A stretch of 64,000 bases of DNA, from the NCBI RefSeq assembly GCF_025148285.1, contig NZ_CP102268.1, positions 4,495,501 to 4,559,500 of the forward strand, written 5' to 3'. Shown here piece after piece: positions 43,560 through 52,334 of the stretch. Both the position numbers and the translations under genes were made by a program. The notes beneath the pieces are model-generated. The model was given only the letters and a program-made list of their open reading frames with translations, was not told the origin of the DNA and searched no databases. Within the stretch, counting starts at the first letter, position 1. Every line of letters begins with the position of its first letter. The DNA is from Marvinbryantia formatexigens DSM 14469 (GTDB lineage Bacteria; Bacillota; Clostridia; Lachnospirales; Lachnospiraceae).

Positions 43560-46500
43560 TCTGTCGTCCCTCCTTCCGCTGCTGTATAATCAATCGAAAA
43601 TGTGACGGTTCCCTCGTAGGTTCCTGCCAGGATGTCTGTTTCTGTCGGTGCCTTAAAGGATAAGGATACCGGGGAATCATCGGGGGATTCAAATACTGCA
43701 AAAATCCGGTCCGTAAATGACGTGATCGGCGTTTCACCCACATACATCGCAGATGTCACACTGCTTCCGGAACCATCTGTATTCGTTAAAGTCAGTTTCC
43801 CGTTTTCATCAATTCCATCGCTGACAGAAACGCTGACTGTTCCGCCATTTAAGTTGAATGGTTCTTCTTTATTGATTCCAACGCTGACGGCATCTCCGCC
43901 CGCAACGGCAGTTTTCGGAATGGTAATGGTATAGGCTGTTGCATCCGGGTCTGTTACCACTTCCAACGTGACAGTACCGGTTACTTCATTGTAGTTGTCG
44001 GTATCCTGCGGAATAAAAGTCCAGTCATACTCTCCGGTACCTGCAATCAGTGTCTGGCCTGCCTTTAGCGCCAGAGTGCCGGGTACAGTGTCATCGGTCC
44101 GGGTCAGCACAACATCCGCCAGCGCCGTGTCAGGATAAATGGTACCGGTATAGCCCACAGTACCAAGATTGGGAGTAGCCTTTTCAATCTTAAACTCGAC
44201 TGTCCGGGTGCCATAGTAATTACCGTTTTCCACTGCCGTGATGGTCACAGAGGCAGTTCCGGCATCCACGTTCTTCTCATAGGTCACGGTGTAGTCCGTG
44301 CCTTCCGTAAGGGTGTTCCCGTTCTTAACCACAGTAACAGTGGGCTTGTGCTCGGTGCCATCGTAGATGAAGCTGTCCTGCTCAAGCGTCACGGTGGCAG
44401 TGGCAAGGTCGGACCTGGTAATCTGGAAATCCACAGCTTCCAGTATTACATCATAGTTTCCTGCAACATCGTTACCGTCTTCATCCACGATCGTAAATGT
44501 ATTGATAGCATAGCTTCCCTCGGATTCGCCTTCTGCACGCCCAAGGGTCAGGGTATGCCCGGCAAGCAGTGAACCGCTGGTAAGCTGGTAAGTCAGTTCA
44601 GGATCATCTGCTCCGTATTCTTTGGTCAGGCTATCCGGCGTAACGGTAATCTTCCGCTGTGTAATGGTTCCGGTAAGGGAAGCAGGCATTTCTTTCAGAA
44701 TATAATTGCCTGCATCCTTGCCGGTCAGGGTAAACTCTCCGGTATAGGTGATGTCTTTTCCTTCGCCGGCCGAAGCGTCCGAAAACTGTGCGGTGACGCC
44801 GCTGGCATCCAGCTTTATATCATCATCCTGACCGTACCAGGGATAGCCGCCATCAAGCTGAAACTCTGTGCCGTTCAGGACGATGTCTGTCATACCGTCA
44901 TAAATCTTCTCAATCGTCCAGTCTTTTACGTTCAATTCCCTCGGATAAATCTCCCATGTAGCTGTGGCGGTGCCAGTGTAGTTCCCTTTTCCCTCCACTT
45001 TAACGGTGTAAGTGTCAGCGTCCTTTCCGGTGTAGCCGCTATATGTGTAATCTGTTCCATAGTTCAGCTTGGTACCGTTCAGTTCAACCGACTGAACGCC
45101 AATCTCCAGTGTCCCGCCAAGATACTCAAAACGGGTGCCTTTCAGCGTTACCACTGCATTCTCAATATCCGCCCTGTTCACAGTAACAGCGGCTGCTGTT
45201 CCGGACAGGGAATACCCGTCTACAGTGGCGGTGCAGATGTATGCGTACTCTCCTGCATCCAGCTTATCGGGAGTGTAGGTTTCCCCTGTTGCCCCGGCAA
45301 TCTCTTCACCGTTTAAGTACCACTGATAAGTAACGGCATTGGCACTGTCATCCGGCTGTGTTACAGTAGCTGTCAGTGTGGTTGCAGTGTCGCCGTAGGT
45401 AATCGTAGTCGTGGCTGGTGAAATGCTCACGCTCTGGATCGGGACTTTTGCCACTGTGACCGTACCTTTTAATTCACTGATACTGGTATCACTTACCCAT
45501 GAATCGTTCTGCTTAAAGGCGTAGCCCTCGACAAGAAGGTTGCTGACCGCGACGCCTTGAAGCCCACTATCCATATTTATAATAGCCGCGCTTTCCCCAT
45601 AATAAGTGCCGCCGGTAAGCTCTATCCTGCCTCCAATCGCATTGATTCCATATCCGCCCTCACTGGTACCACCCTTCACACTTCCGCCGGAAATGTAAAC
45701 CTCTCCGTTTTGTATGTCTAATGCCATATATCCGGAAACACTGCCGTCTTCCATGTAAAAGCTGCCACCGGTAATCGTCACGCCGGAAGAAGAATACATC
45801 TCCCGCCCTGCCACAGTTCCTGCTTCGAGGGTCAGACTTCCGCCGCTAATGCTGATGACAGCGGACCCGTTCCCGCTGATTGTATATGTGTCATTCCCAT
45901 CGTTTTTTACTTCACTGGTCAAGGTGATGTTGTCATTCCCATCCACGGTCAGAGCCGAAGCTACCGTCACATCGGAAAACAGGGTAACAGTTGCGCCTCC
46001 GGCGTTGCCTTTCGCCGCCTGCCATGCTTTTTCAATCGTAGCATAATATGCCGATTTCTCACCATTCACGGTCACGCTGGCTGCCGCCTGCGCAGTACAG
46101 CCAACCGCCGTACACTTTCCATTTTCATCCCAGTCATGGGGTTCCGACATGGGAGCTTTGCAGACCACGCATATTCCGCTGTGATTTTCTCCGCCCCCGT
46201 CATCCGTCCAGCTTTCGCAGCTATGGGTACAGTCCTCTACTGTTACCGTACCGTACAGCCTTGTGTCAGTCATGTCAGTGATCAGAGTTTTCGTGTCATC
46301 TTTCACTTCATAGTAAGCTTTTTTTTCTTCCAGTATTGTCTGCAGCGTTCCGCTCACATTCCTTAGTAGTACCGCAGCCGAATTATCAGCAACCAGATAG
46401 GTTCCCGTAAAGGTTCCGCCGGAAACAGTTCCGGAACCGCCGTCTACGATTGCCAGTCCATTATATCCGCTGGCGCTTCCTCCATTGATTTCCGCCGTTC

Positions 46501-49500
46501 CCCCGCTGTATACGCAGATACCGGAATGTCCGTCCGCCTGCGCGACTGCCGAACCGCCGTTCATGATAAATTTACCGCCGCCACTTACTGCAATGGCATT
46601 GCTTCCATTTTCGCCATTTTTGACAGTTCCGCTCGCCAGTGTAAACGTACCGCCTGTGATATTGATCAGACCGCCGTCTGTTTCGTTTGTATCGCCGAAC
46701 AGGGTATGATCCGTCCCCTCCGCACTGGCAAAGATGATGTCGTCGCCGCTTTCCACGGTCAGCGTGGTGCTGACTGTAACATTCTGGAGCAGCGTCAGTG
46801 TTGTCTGCGTATCCCCATTGCTTAACTCTTTTGCCGCTGCCCACGCTTCCTCTATGGAAACATAATAATCTGCCGTCCTGCCGCCGTCCCTGCTCACGCT
46901 GGCCACTGCCTGCGCATCACACTTTGTACAGGTAAGGATATAGTTTCCGGAGCTGTCCGTTTCTCCTGTGCCCCATTCATGCGCTTCCCCCTCCGATGCT
47001 CCGCAGACCTCGCAGATATGCACATGCCTGCCGGAAGCCGTATCATTGGACCAGCTGCCCCAGTTATGGCTTTCTGCATTCTCTTTCCCGCAGTATTCAC
47101 AGGCATGGGTGTGGGTGCCGTCGCCTGCGTCAGACCATGCGCCCCAGCTATGGTTCTCGCACTTGACCACCGTATAGGTGCCGGAACCCAAGCTGTTGCT
47201 ATCACCAGCCGCGTAAGAGCCATCCTTGTAATAGATATACCCAGTTTCCAGCAGATTGCTAACTTTGCCCGAAATAACATACACCGCCGAGGAACTGCCA
47301 GTGAATGTGCCGCTGGCGAGCTTCGCATTGCCGTTACTATTGTCATAAATGCCGTAGCCACTGTAATAACCGGAGACTGTTCCGGTGAACGTACCTCCGC
47401 TGATCTCGGCTGAGCCGCTATTAACCCATACGGCAGCCGCATCACCATTGCTGCCTGTGGCTGTAATCGTCCCGCCGCCGATGACCAGTGTGCCGCCATT
47501 GACGTACACAGTATAAATTTTGGAATAAGCCAAACTTGAATTCACAAATATGCCGCTCGTGATAGTCAGTTTTGCACCAGTTGGAATATTGAGCAGACCG
47601 CTTATTCCATAGTCTGTATATGTCCCGGAAAGGGTGTGTCCATCGCCCACCAGCGTAACGTCGCCGCTGACGGTGATTTTCTTTCCTGCCTCAATTTCCA
47701 CATCTTTCAGAAGTGTGACCGTCGCCGTCTGCCCGTCCTGTATGGAACCAAACGCTTCCATAATATCCGCATACTCTGCGGTCACCCCGTCTGCCTCCAC
47801 ACTGGCAGCCGCCGTCTCGCCGTATCCCATGTCCGCCAGTGACAGGATACCGCTACCATATAGGGCTTTCGTGTCCCCGTCATAGGTATAGGACACACCC
47901 TGTCCGTTTGCCGTAAAGCTGTAGCCGCCGTCCACGCTGCCGCTGGTTCCAGCCAGAAACAGTCCGCCGTTCTGCCCGACGGTTCCCTCATCGCTGTTTG
48001 TCACATCCACAAGGTAGTTTTTGCCGTCCAGTGTGACGATATTCCACATATGAGCGCCCGCACCGGTTCCGCCGGTCATAGTGCCGGTCACTGTATAGCA
48101 GGTCAGACCGCCAAGGTCGCACAGATACTGGAATGCCTTTGCGTAACCCTCGCAGACCACATTGGTGGAGCTGTCCCCGTCAAACACATAGATAAGCTGC
48201 CACGGGTTGCCGCCCTCTGACATGCTTCCGCCTGCCGCCGCGCTGTTATAGGAAACCGCACTGCAGATGTAATCTTTGTATGCGGTCAGCTTCTCAACAT
48301 CTGTTTTCCCTGCGTTGTCATTTACCACCTGCTGCGCGGTGGCTGCCGCCCTGGATGCCGCGCCTGTTTTTGATGTATCGGTTGTGTATGTCCCGTCCCC
48401 TGCATAATCACCGGCGACGGAGAAGCTGATGGTTATCCCTTTATCCAGGAAATAAATTGAACTATTTCCTTTGATGTAACTTGCCCCCATCACGGGTATC
48501 TGCGTATATTCTGTCCCGGCAGATTTGTCATACCAGTACAGCTCATACGGGCAGTCCGCCAGCAGGGCGGAAATGATAGCGGGGACACGGCCTGCATCAT
48601 AACCGATTCCTTTCAGGACTGCCGCTTCGGCTTCTTCTGCAAGACCGTTCATAGGCTTATTCTCGTCCTTCCATATTGGAACGCCGAGTTCTTCCTCCGT
48701 CCAGGTCGTCTGCGTGATCCCCAGTTCCTCCCACGTAAGTGTGAAGGATGTTGAAGATGCCGTGCCGCTGGCAACCGCCGTAATTCTTTCTTTCAGTAAC
48801 CGGTATATCTTCAGGTCCAGCCCCGTCAGGGTGCTTTCCCCGTAGCTGCTGCTGTAAAGGGAGATCCCGCCATACAGGATCCGCTGCGCATAGCCGGCAT
48901 ATAAGGTGTCATTGTCCGGCAGGCTTCCTGCATCCGGGGCGCAGACCGCTGTGGTCCCGGCAGACTGCAGTTCCATGTCCGCGATTTCTTCTGTTTCCGT
49001 CTCTGTTTCTGTTTCCGTTTCGCTTTCCGTCTCTGTTTCCGGTCCGCTTTCTGCCTCCGTGCCGTCCCCCGGCATTCCTGCTTCCGTGTTTTCTGTCCCG
49101 GTTTCTGTTTCCTGCCCCTGTGTACCAGGGCTTTCCGTGCCGGTCTGCGCTTCCGTGTCCGCCGTTATTTCCGTCTGTGTCCCTTCCTGCGTTTCCGTCA
49201 CTGTTTCCACCGGTGCCTCTGTTACCGTTTCCGTAACCGGTGCCTCCGTGACCGTTTCCGTAACCGGTACTGGCGGTGTTTCTTCGGTCTGATCCTGCGG
49301 TGTCTCCGCCACAGCCTCCACAGACATCTGCGCGGATGTTTCCGCTCCCGTTTCTTCCGCCGTTTCCCCGGACGCTTCTGCTGCCAGCACTGCAGTCTGC
49401 TCTGCCTGCGCCCCTGTTTCTTCTATGATGATGGCTTCCTCCCCGGCATACGCCGGTACTGCTGTCTGCATCACCAGCATCCCTGCCAGCAGTACCGCCA

Positions 49501-49549
49501 GTGCCGCGGGGCGCCTCTTCCTTCTTTTTTTTCTGGTTACCTGTCCCAT
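43556..49549 (-). CDS. Giant secreted multidomain protein with transglutaminase-like core
   Basis: A 1997-residue exported protein. Signal peptide to about residue 40 (AVPAYAGEE); a Thr/Glu-rich spacer to about 190; a transglutaminase-like domain with Cys in NVVCEGYAKAFQYLC (~464), His in GAHMWNIV (~500) and Asp in YLVDVTNSD (~514). Next come beta-helix-like repeats with ISGGTFTG motifs, broken by Cys/His-rich CxxC repeats (~795-886 and ~1105-1156), then Ig-like and MBG/YDG-type repeats (~1375-1870), and a final domain shared with the two small subunits (TIPKTAVAGG ... GTYEGTVTFSIDY). There is no own wall anchor. ATG 49549 follows GGAGGAATG. Confidence 0.85.
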   Translation of the reverse strand: MGQVTRKKRRKRRPAALAVLLAGMLVMQTAVPAYAGEEAIIIEETGAQAEQTAVLAAEASGETAEETGAETSAQMSVEAVAETPQDQTEETPPVPVTETVTEAPVTETVTEAPVETVTETQEGTQTEITADTEAQTGTESPGTQGQETETGTENTEAGMPGDGTEAESGPETETESETETETETETEEIADMELQSAGTTAVCAPDAGSLPDNDTLYAGYAQRILYGGISLYSSSYGESTLTGLDLKIYRLLKERITAVASGTASSTSFTLTWEELGITQTTWTEEELGVPIWKDENKPMNGLAEEAEAAVLKGIGYDAGRVPAIISALLADCPYELYWYDKSAGTEYTQIPVMGASYIKGNSSIYFLDKGITISFSVAGDYAGDGTYTTDTSKTGAASRAAATAQQVVNDNAGKTDVEKLTAYKDYICSAVSYNSAAAGGSMSEGGNPWQLIYVFDGDSSTNVVCEGYAKAFQYLCDLGGLTCYTVTGTMTGGTGAGAHMWNIVTLDGKNYLVDVTNSDEGTVGQNGGLFLAGTSGSVDGGYSFTANGQGVSYTYDGDTKALYGSGILSLADMGYGETAAASVEADGVTAEYADIMEAFGSIQDGQTATVTLLKDVEIEAGKKITVSGDVTLVGDGHTLSGTYTDYGISGLLNIPTGAKLTITSGIFVNSSLAYSKIYTVYVNGGTLVIGGGTITATGSNGDAAAVWVNSGSAEISGGTFTGTVSGYYSGYGIYDNSNGNAKLASGTFTGSSSAVYVISGKVSNLLETGYIYYKDGSYAAGDSNSLGSGTYTVVKCENHSWGAWSDAGDGTHTHACEYCGKENAESHNWGSWSNDTASGRHVHICEVCGASEGEAHEWGTGETDSSGNYILTCTKCDAQAVASVSRDGGRTADYYVSIEEAWAAAKELSNGDTQTTLTLLQNVTVSTTLTVESGDDIIFASAEGTDHTLFGDTNETDGGLINITGGTFTLASGTVKNGENGSNAIAVSGGGKFIMNGGSAVAQADGHSGICVYSGGTAEINGGSASGYNGLAIVDGGSGTVSGGTFTGTYLVADNSAAVLLRNVSGTLQTILEEKKAYYEVKDDTKTLITDMTDTRLYGTVTVEDCTHSCESWTDDGGGENHSGICVVCKAPMSEPHDWDENGKCTAVGCTAQAAASVTVNGEKSAYYATIEKAWQAAKGNAGGATVTLFSDVTVASALTVDGNDNITLTSEVKNDGNDTYTISGNGSAVISISGGSLTLEAGTVAGREMYSSSGVTITGGSFYMEDGSVSGYMALDIQNGEVYISGGSVKGGTSEGGYGINAIGGRIELTGGTYYGESAAIINMDSGLQGVAVSNLLVEGYAFKQNDSWVSDTSISELKGTVTVAKVPIQSVSISPATTTITYGDTATTLTATVTQPDDSANAVTYQWYLNGEEIAGATGETYTPDKLDAGEYAYICTATVDGYSLSGTAAAVTVNRADIENAVVTLKGTRFEYLGGTLEIGVQSVELNGTKLNYGTDYTYSGYTGKDADTYTVKVEGKGNYTGTATATWEIYPRELNVKDWTIEKIYDGMTDIVLNGTEFQLDGGYPWYGQDDDIKLDASGVTAQFSDASAGEGKDITYTGEFTLTGKDAGNYILKEMPASLTGTITQRKITVTPDSLTKEYGADDPELTYQLTSGSLLAGHTLTLGRAEGESEGSYAINTFTIVDEDGNDVAGNYDVILEAVDFQITRSDLATATVTLEQDSFIYDGTEHKPTVTVVKNGNTLTEGTDYTVTYEKNVDAGTASVTITAVENGNYYGTRTVEFKIEKATPNLGTVGYTGTIYPDTALADVVLTRTDDTVPGTLALKAGQTLIAGTGEYDWTFIPQDTDNYNEVTGTVTLEVVTDPDATAYTITIPKTAVAGGDAVSVGINKEEPFNLNGGTVSVSVSDGIDENGKLTLTNTDGSGSSVTSAMYVGETPITSFTDRIFAVFESPDDSPVSLSFKAPTETDILAGTYEGTVTFSIDYTAAEGGTTE

Positions 49550-49593
49550 CCTGCATTCCTCCAAAACTGCCTTTTCCGGCTCCGCCGGCATGT

Positions 49594-51777
49594 CTATATC
49601 AGTTTCCGTTTCCTCGCCTCATTGACTGCGGCGGTCCGGGTGTTCACACCCAGCTTCCGGTATGTTTCCTTATTATGGTATTTCACAGTGTTTTCCTTTA
49701 CCCCCATGCGCTCCGCGATCGCCCGCGTGGAAAGGCCTTCCGCCTGCATCCTGAGCACCTTCAATGCCTGCTCCGGCAGCCGCACCTCGGCGTCCGTCCC
49801 CTGCTCCATATAGCGGGGATAGAATTTCTCCATCCTGCGGCACTCATCCAGCACCTCTGTCCGGAAGTCCCCATCCTGCCAGGTGAGATCCGCTGTTTCC
49901 AGGAGGTCCAGCGCAGTGCCGCACTCACGGGAGAACAGCCGCACGAAATGGTAGCTTTCCGCCTGTGTGACGCAGCCCTGCAGGGTCTCCCTCCATTCCT
50001 CCCGCCCCGCGCGGTACAGCGCGATGGCAAGGAGCAGGGATGCTTCCATGTGGATATAGGTGCGCTTCATCTTTTCCGCATAATACAGGAGCTGCTCCAG
50101 GAGCGCCAGGGCTTCCCCGGTCTTCCCTGCCATCAGGCAGACGCGCGCTTTCGTCAGGTACCGGAACCTCTCCAGCGTACAGAACGTCCCGTTCTCGTCC
50201 GGTGCCTTCTCCATCCACTCCGCTGCCCTGGCGGGCTGCCTCCGGTACAGGTATATCCTGCACAGGAAGGCATCCGCGTTGGGCAGCGTCCGGGGTGCTT
50301 CCTTTTCCGCGCGCTCCCGGTAGGCTGTCATGATATCCTCCGCGAATTCCGCGTTCCCGTTCAGGACTGCCACCCACGCAAGCAGCGCCGCCGCCACAAA
50401 GCACAGCTCCGTCTTCCCGCCGCCTTCCGCGGCAATCCTTCCTTTTTCCGCCAGCCGCATGACCTCGAAGCTGTCCATGCCTTTCTCCAGGCCGCTCTCC
50501 GCGAGGGCAAGGGGCACCAGCCCTTTCCCGTACTTCCCAAGGACGATGGACGCCGCCTTCCCGATGGAAGCCGCCAGCTCCCGGTCATGCCTGCTCCACT
50601 CACAGAAGTCCTTCCCGCCGTTCATCAGGGAGGGGAGGTTCGTGGTCACGGAAAACTCCGGCAGCGCCGTCCTCTGCCCCGGAAGCAGGCTCCCCGCGTT
50701 CTTTATGAGTGATGCAATGTCCGCGCTCCCCCTGTGGGGCAGGGCGATGTCCAGGTAGAACAGCCTGCGCCTCGCCTCCCGGCGTTCGCCGCCGCTGTGT
50801 TTCTTTGCATATTCCTCCAGTTCCCGGTACCAGCGCTCGCTCTCCTCCGTGTCCATTAAAATGGAATGCAGCATGCTCATGTAGCACATCAGCACCGGGT
50901 CGCCCAGTATCATCTCTTCCGGAAGCGACAGGTAGTAGCCACGCAGCTCGAAGTAGGAGCCTGCCGCCGGGTTCCTCCGGGCATTGGCGGAAAGCACCCG
51001 CCGGATGTCCTCCGCATCCCCGTATTCCCCGTACATTTCCAGCGCGTCCACGTCATCCCTGCCGGTGATCATCGCCGCCAGCTCCTTTGTGTAATTCTCC
51101 ACGATGGACGTTTCCATCAGGAACTCGGAAAGCTCCTTTTCCCACTGGTCGAAGATATGGTTCTCCAGCCAGAGCCACATGTTCTTTACCGCCAGGTCCA
51201 CGTCCCCGTTTTCCAGCGCCAGCAGCTTCAGAGATACCGGGTGGCCTTTCCCCAGCTCCCATGCCCGGTCCGCCGCCTCCGGCTCCAGCCGGATGCCGGA
51301 CAGTTCCAGGTACGCGTCCTGTCCCCTCCTGGTAAGGCAGAGGTCCTTCTCCCCGATCTCCGCGAACCGGTATTCCACCTGGAGCGGGAGCAGCCATCCG
51401 GGGACGGGCGCGCGGGAAACGAGTACCAGGCGGACACCCTCCTGCCCGGCAAGCTTCCGGAAAAGGGCTGCCCAGCATTCCTTTATTTCCTGCAGGGTGA
51501 CGGTGTAAAGGTCGTCAACCACCACAATGCGCTCCTGGCCGTCCGGCTTCACGCCCACCTCTTCCGGCTGTGTTTCCCGTGCGGAATAATACTCGTACTG
51601 TTTCCGTGCGAGCACCTCCCTCGCCAGCCTGGTCTTGCCGGTGCCGGTGACGCCGTACAGGTACGCCACCATCCCCAGCTCCAGTGCTGCTTTCAGTTTC
51701 CGTTCTGCTGCTTTCGGTCTTATGTATACGTCATTGTCTGCTGTGTTTTTTCCTCTTTTCCTGCTTTCATCCTGCAC
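49594..51777 (-). CDS. LAL-type LuxR family transcriptional regulator
   Basis: A 727-residue regulator with an N-terminal STAND/AAA ATPase (P-loop YGVTGTGKTRLAREVLA; Walker B-like RIVVVDDLYTV), a long helical TPR-like middle, and a C-terminal LuxR helix-turn-helix (QAEGLSTRAIAERMGVKENT then VKYHNKETYRKLGV). Such MalT-like proteins activate transcription after binding an effector. GTG 51777 is chosen because AGGAGG lies 8 bases upstream; GTG 51786 is too close. It is 44 bases from the giant gene, making it the probable controller of the surface operon. Confidence 0.87.
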   Translation of the reverse strand: MQDESRKRGKNTADNDVYIRPKAAERKLKAALELGMVAYLYGVTGTGKTRLAREVLARKQYEYYSARETQPEEVGVKPDGQERIVVVDDLYTVTLQEIKECWAALFRKLAGQEGVRLVLVSRAPVPGWLLPLQVEYRFAEIGEKDLCLTRRGQDAYLELSGIRLEPEAADRAWELGKGHPVSLKLLALENGDVDLAVKNMWLWLENHIFDQWEKELSEFLMETSIVENYTKELAAMITGRDDVDALEMYGEYGDAEDIRRVLSANARRNPAAGSYFELRGYYLSLPEEMILGDPVLMCYMSMLHSILMDTEESERWYRELEEYAKKHSGGERREARRRLFYLDIALPHRGSADIASLIKNAGSLLPGQRTALPEFSVTTNLPSLMNGGKDFCEWSRHDRELAASIGKAASIVLGKYGKGLVPLALAESGLEKGMDSFEVMRLAEKGRIAAEGGGKTELCFVAAALLAWVAVLNGNAEFAEDIMTAYRERAEKEAPRTLPNADAFLCRIYLYRRQPARAAEWMEKAPDENGTFCTLERFRYLTKARVCLMAGKTGEALALLEQLLYYAEKMKRTYIHMEASLLLAIALYRAGREEWRETLQGCVTQAESYHFVRLFSRECGTALDLLETADLTWQDGDFRTEVLDECRRMEKFYPRYMEQGTDAEVRLPEQALKVLRMQAEGLSTRAIAERMGVKENTVKYHNKETYRKLGVNTRTAAVNEARKRKLI

Positions 51778-51782
51778 CGCCG

Positions 51783-52133
51783 TCACCTCCTGTATCCCTG
51801 TATGTGTCCCTTAACATTCCTGTAAGCTCCTGCCGGATTTCCGGCAGGAACAGAAGTGTGCCTGCACACTTCTGCCGTGCCACGCGTGGTCAGCTTCTGC
51901 TGACATCTTCCATTCACGCGGGTGCACATCCTGCCAGAGTTTTTTGCGTCATCTGGATGACACCTGCCACCGGCAGCTTCCTCCGGATGCATGGCAGCAA
52001 AAAACCGCCAGAAGCCGGGCGGCATTCCTGCCACCCGTCTCCTGACGGTTTCCCTGTATCCTGTATGGAAGACACCACAAAAAATCAGAACATCAGTCTG
52101 CTCTGCTCTCAGATTATCGCTTACTTTGCTCAT
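51783..52133 (-). CDS. Possible leader ORF upstream of the LuxR regulator
   Basis: A 116-codon open frame beginning MSKVSDNLRAEQTD and ending HIQGYRR, with AGGAG 8 bases before ATG 52133 and an extended -10 promoter upstream. Its stop is inside the regulator's ribosome binding/start region (GGTGA), suggesting coupled translation. The composition is unusual (Arg/Gly/Cys) because the DNA is a run of hairpins, so it may be a leader whose translation controls RNA folding rather than a functional protein. The IS insertion lies seven to eight codons after this start. Confidence 0.4.
   Translation of the reverse strand: MSKVSDNLRAEQTDVLIFCGVFHTGYRETVRRRVAGMPPGFWRFFAAMHPEEAAGGRCHPDDAKNSGRMCTRVNGRCQQKLTTRGTAEVCRHTSVPAGNPAGAYRNVKGHIQGYRR
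51828..52022. repeat. Array of seven hairpins in the regulator leader
   Basis: Consecutive inverted repeats: 51828-51849 (10-bp stem TCCTGCCGGA), 51851-51874 (11-bp stem CAGAAGTGTGC), 51880-51889 (CCACGCGTGG), 51889-51904 (GTCAGC/GCTGAC), 51948-51961 (GTCATC/GATGAC), 51964-51976 (CTGCC/GGCAG) and 52005-52022 (CCGCC/GGCGG). TTTTTTGC at 51939 can pair with GCAAAAAA at 51997 to enclose two of them. Confidence 0.75.
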
Positions 52134-52196
52134 GGTGTCAACTCCTGTCCCGGTAAAAAATGTTATTTCGTTTGCATTATATCACGGAAAATAGCA
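52112..52196. repeat. 85-bp direct repeat, left copy (target duplication)
   Basis: Identical base for base to 54157-54241. It contains an extended -10 promoter (TGATATAAT on the minus strand; -10 at 52176-52181), the AGGAG and the start codon of the leader frame. Confidence 0.92.
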
Positions 52197-52232
52197 CGGG
52201 AGTTTGACAATTGAATAATCGAAAAATCCTCT

Positions 52233-52259
52233 GCAGGCCGCATAAAGCCTGCGTTTTTT
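52233..52259 (+). terminator. Terminator-like hairpin at IS left end
   Basis: GCAGGC pairs with GCCTGC, followed by GTTTTTT. It would block read-through into the transposase gene. Confidence 0.65.
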
Positions 52260-52284
52260 GTGTCAACTTTTTTGTTTTATTATA

Positions 52285-52313
52285 TTGTATTTTATTGCAA
52301 TGTATTGTATAAT
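52285..52313 (+). promoter_or_regulatory. Transposase promoter
   Basis: TTGTAT (52285-52290), 17-base spacer, TATAAT (52308-52313). Confidence 0.7.
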
Positions 52314-52334
52314 AAGGGCCAGGAGGGTTTTTAT

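Noticed and set aside
48906-49292. Plus-strand frame with a SVSVSVSVS run
   Set aside because: It is the reverse reading of the Thr/Glu-rich spacer of the giant protein.
51828-52022. Hairpin array considered as a CRISPR array
   Set aside because: The stems differ in sequence and spacing; there are no identical direct repeats and no cas genes.
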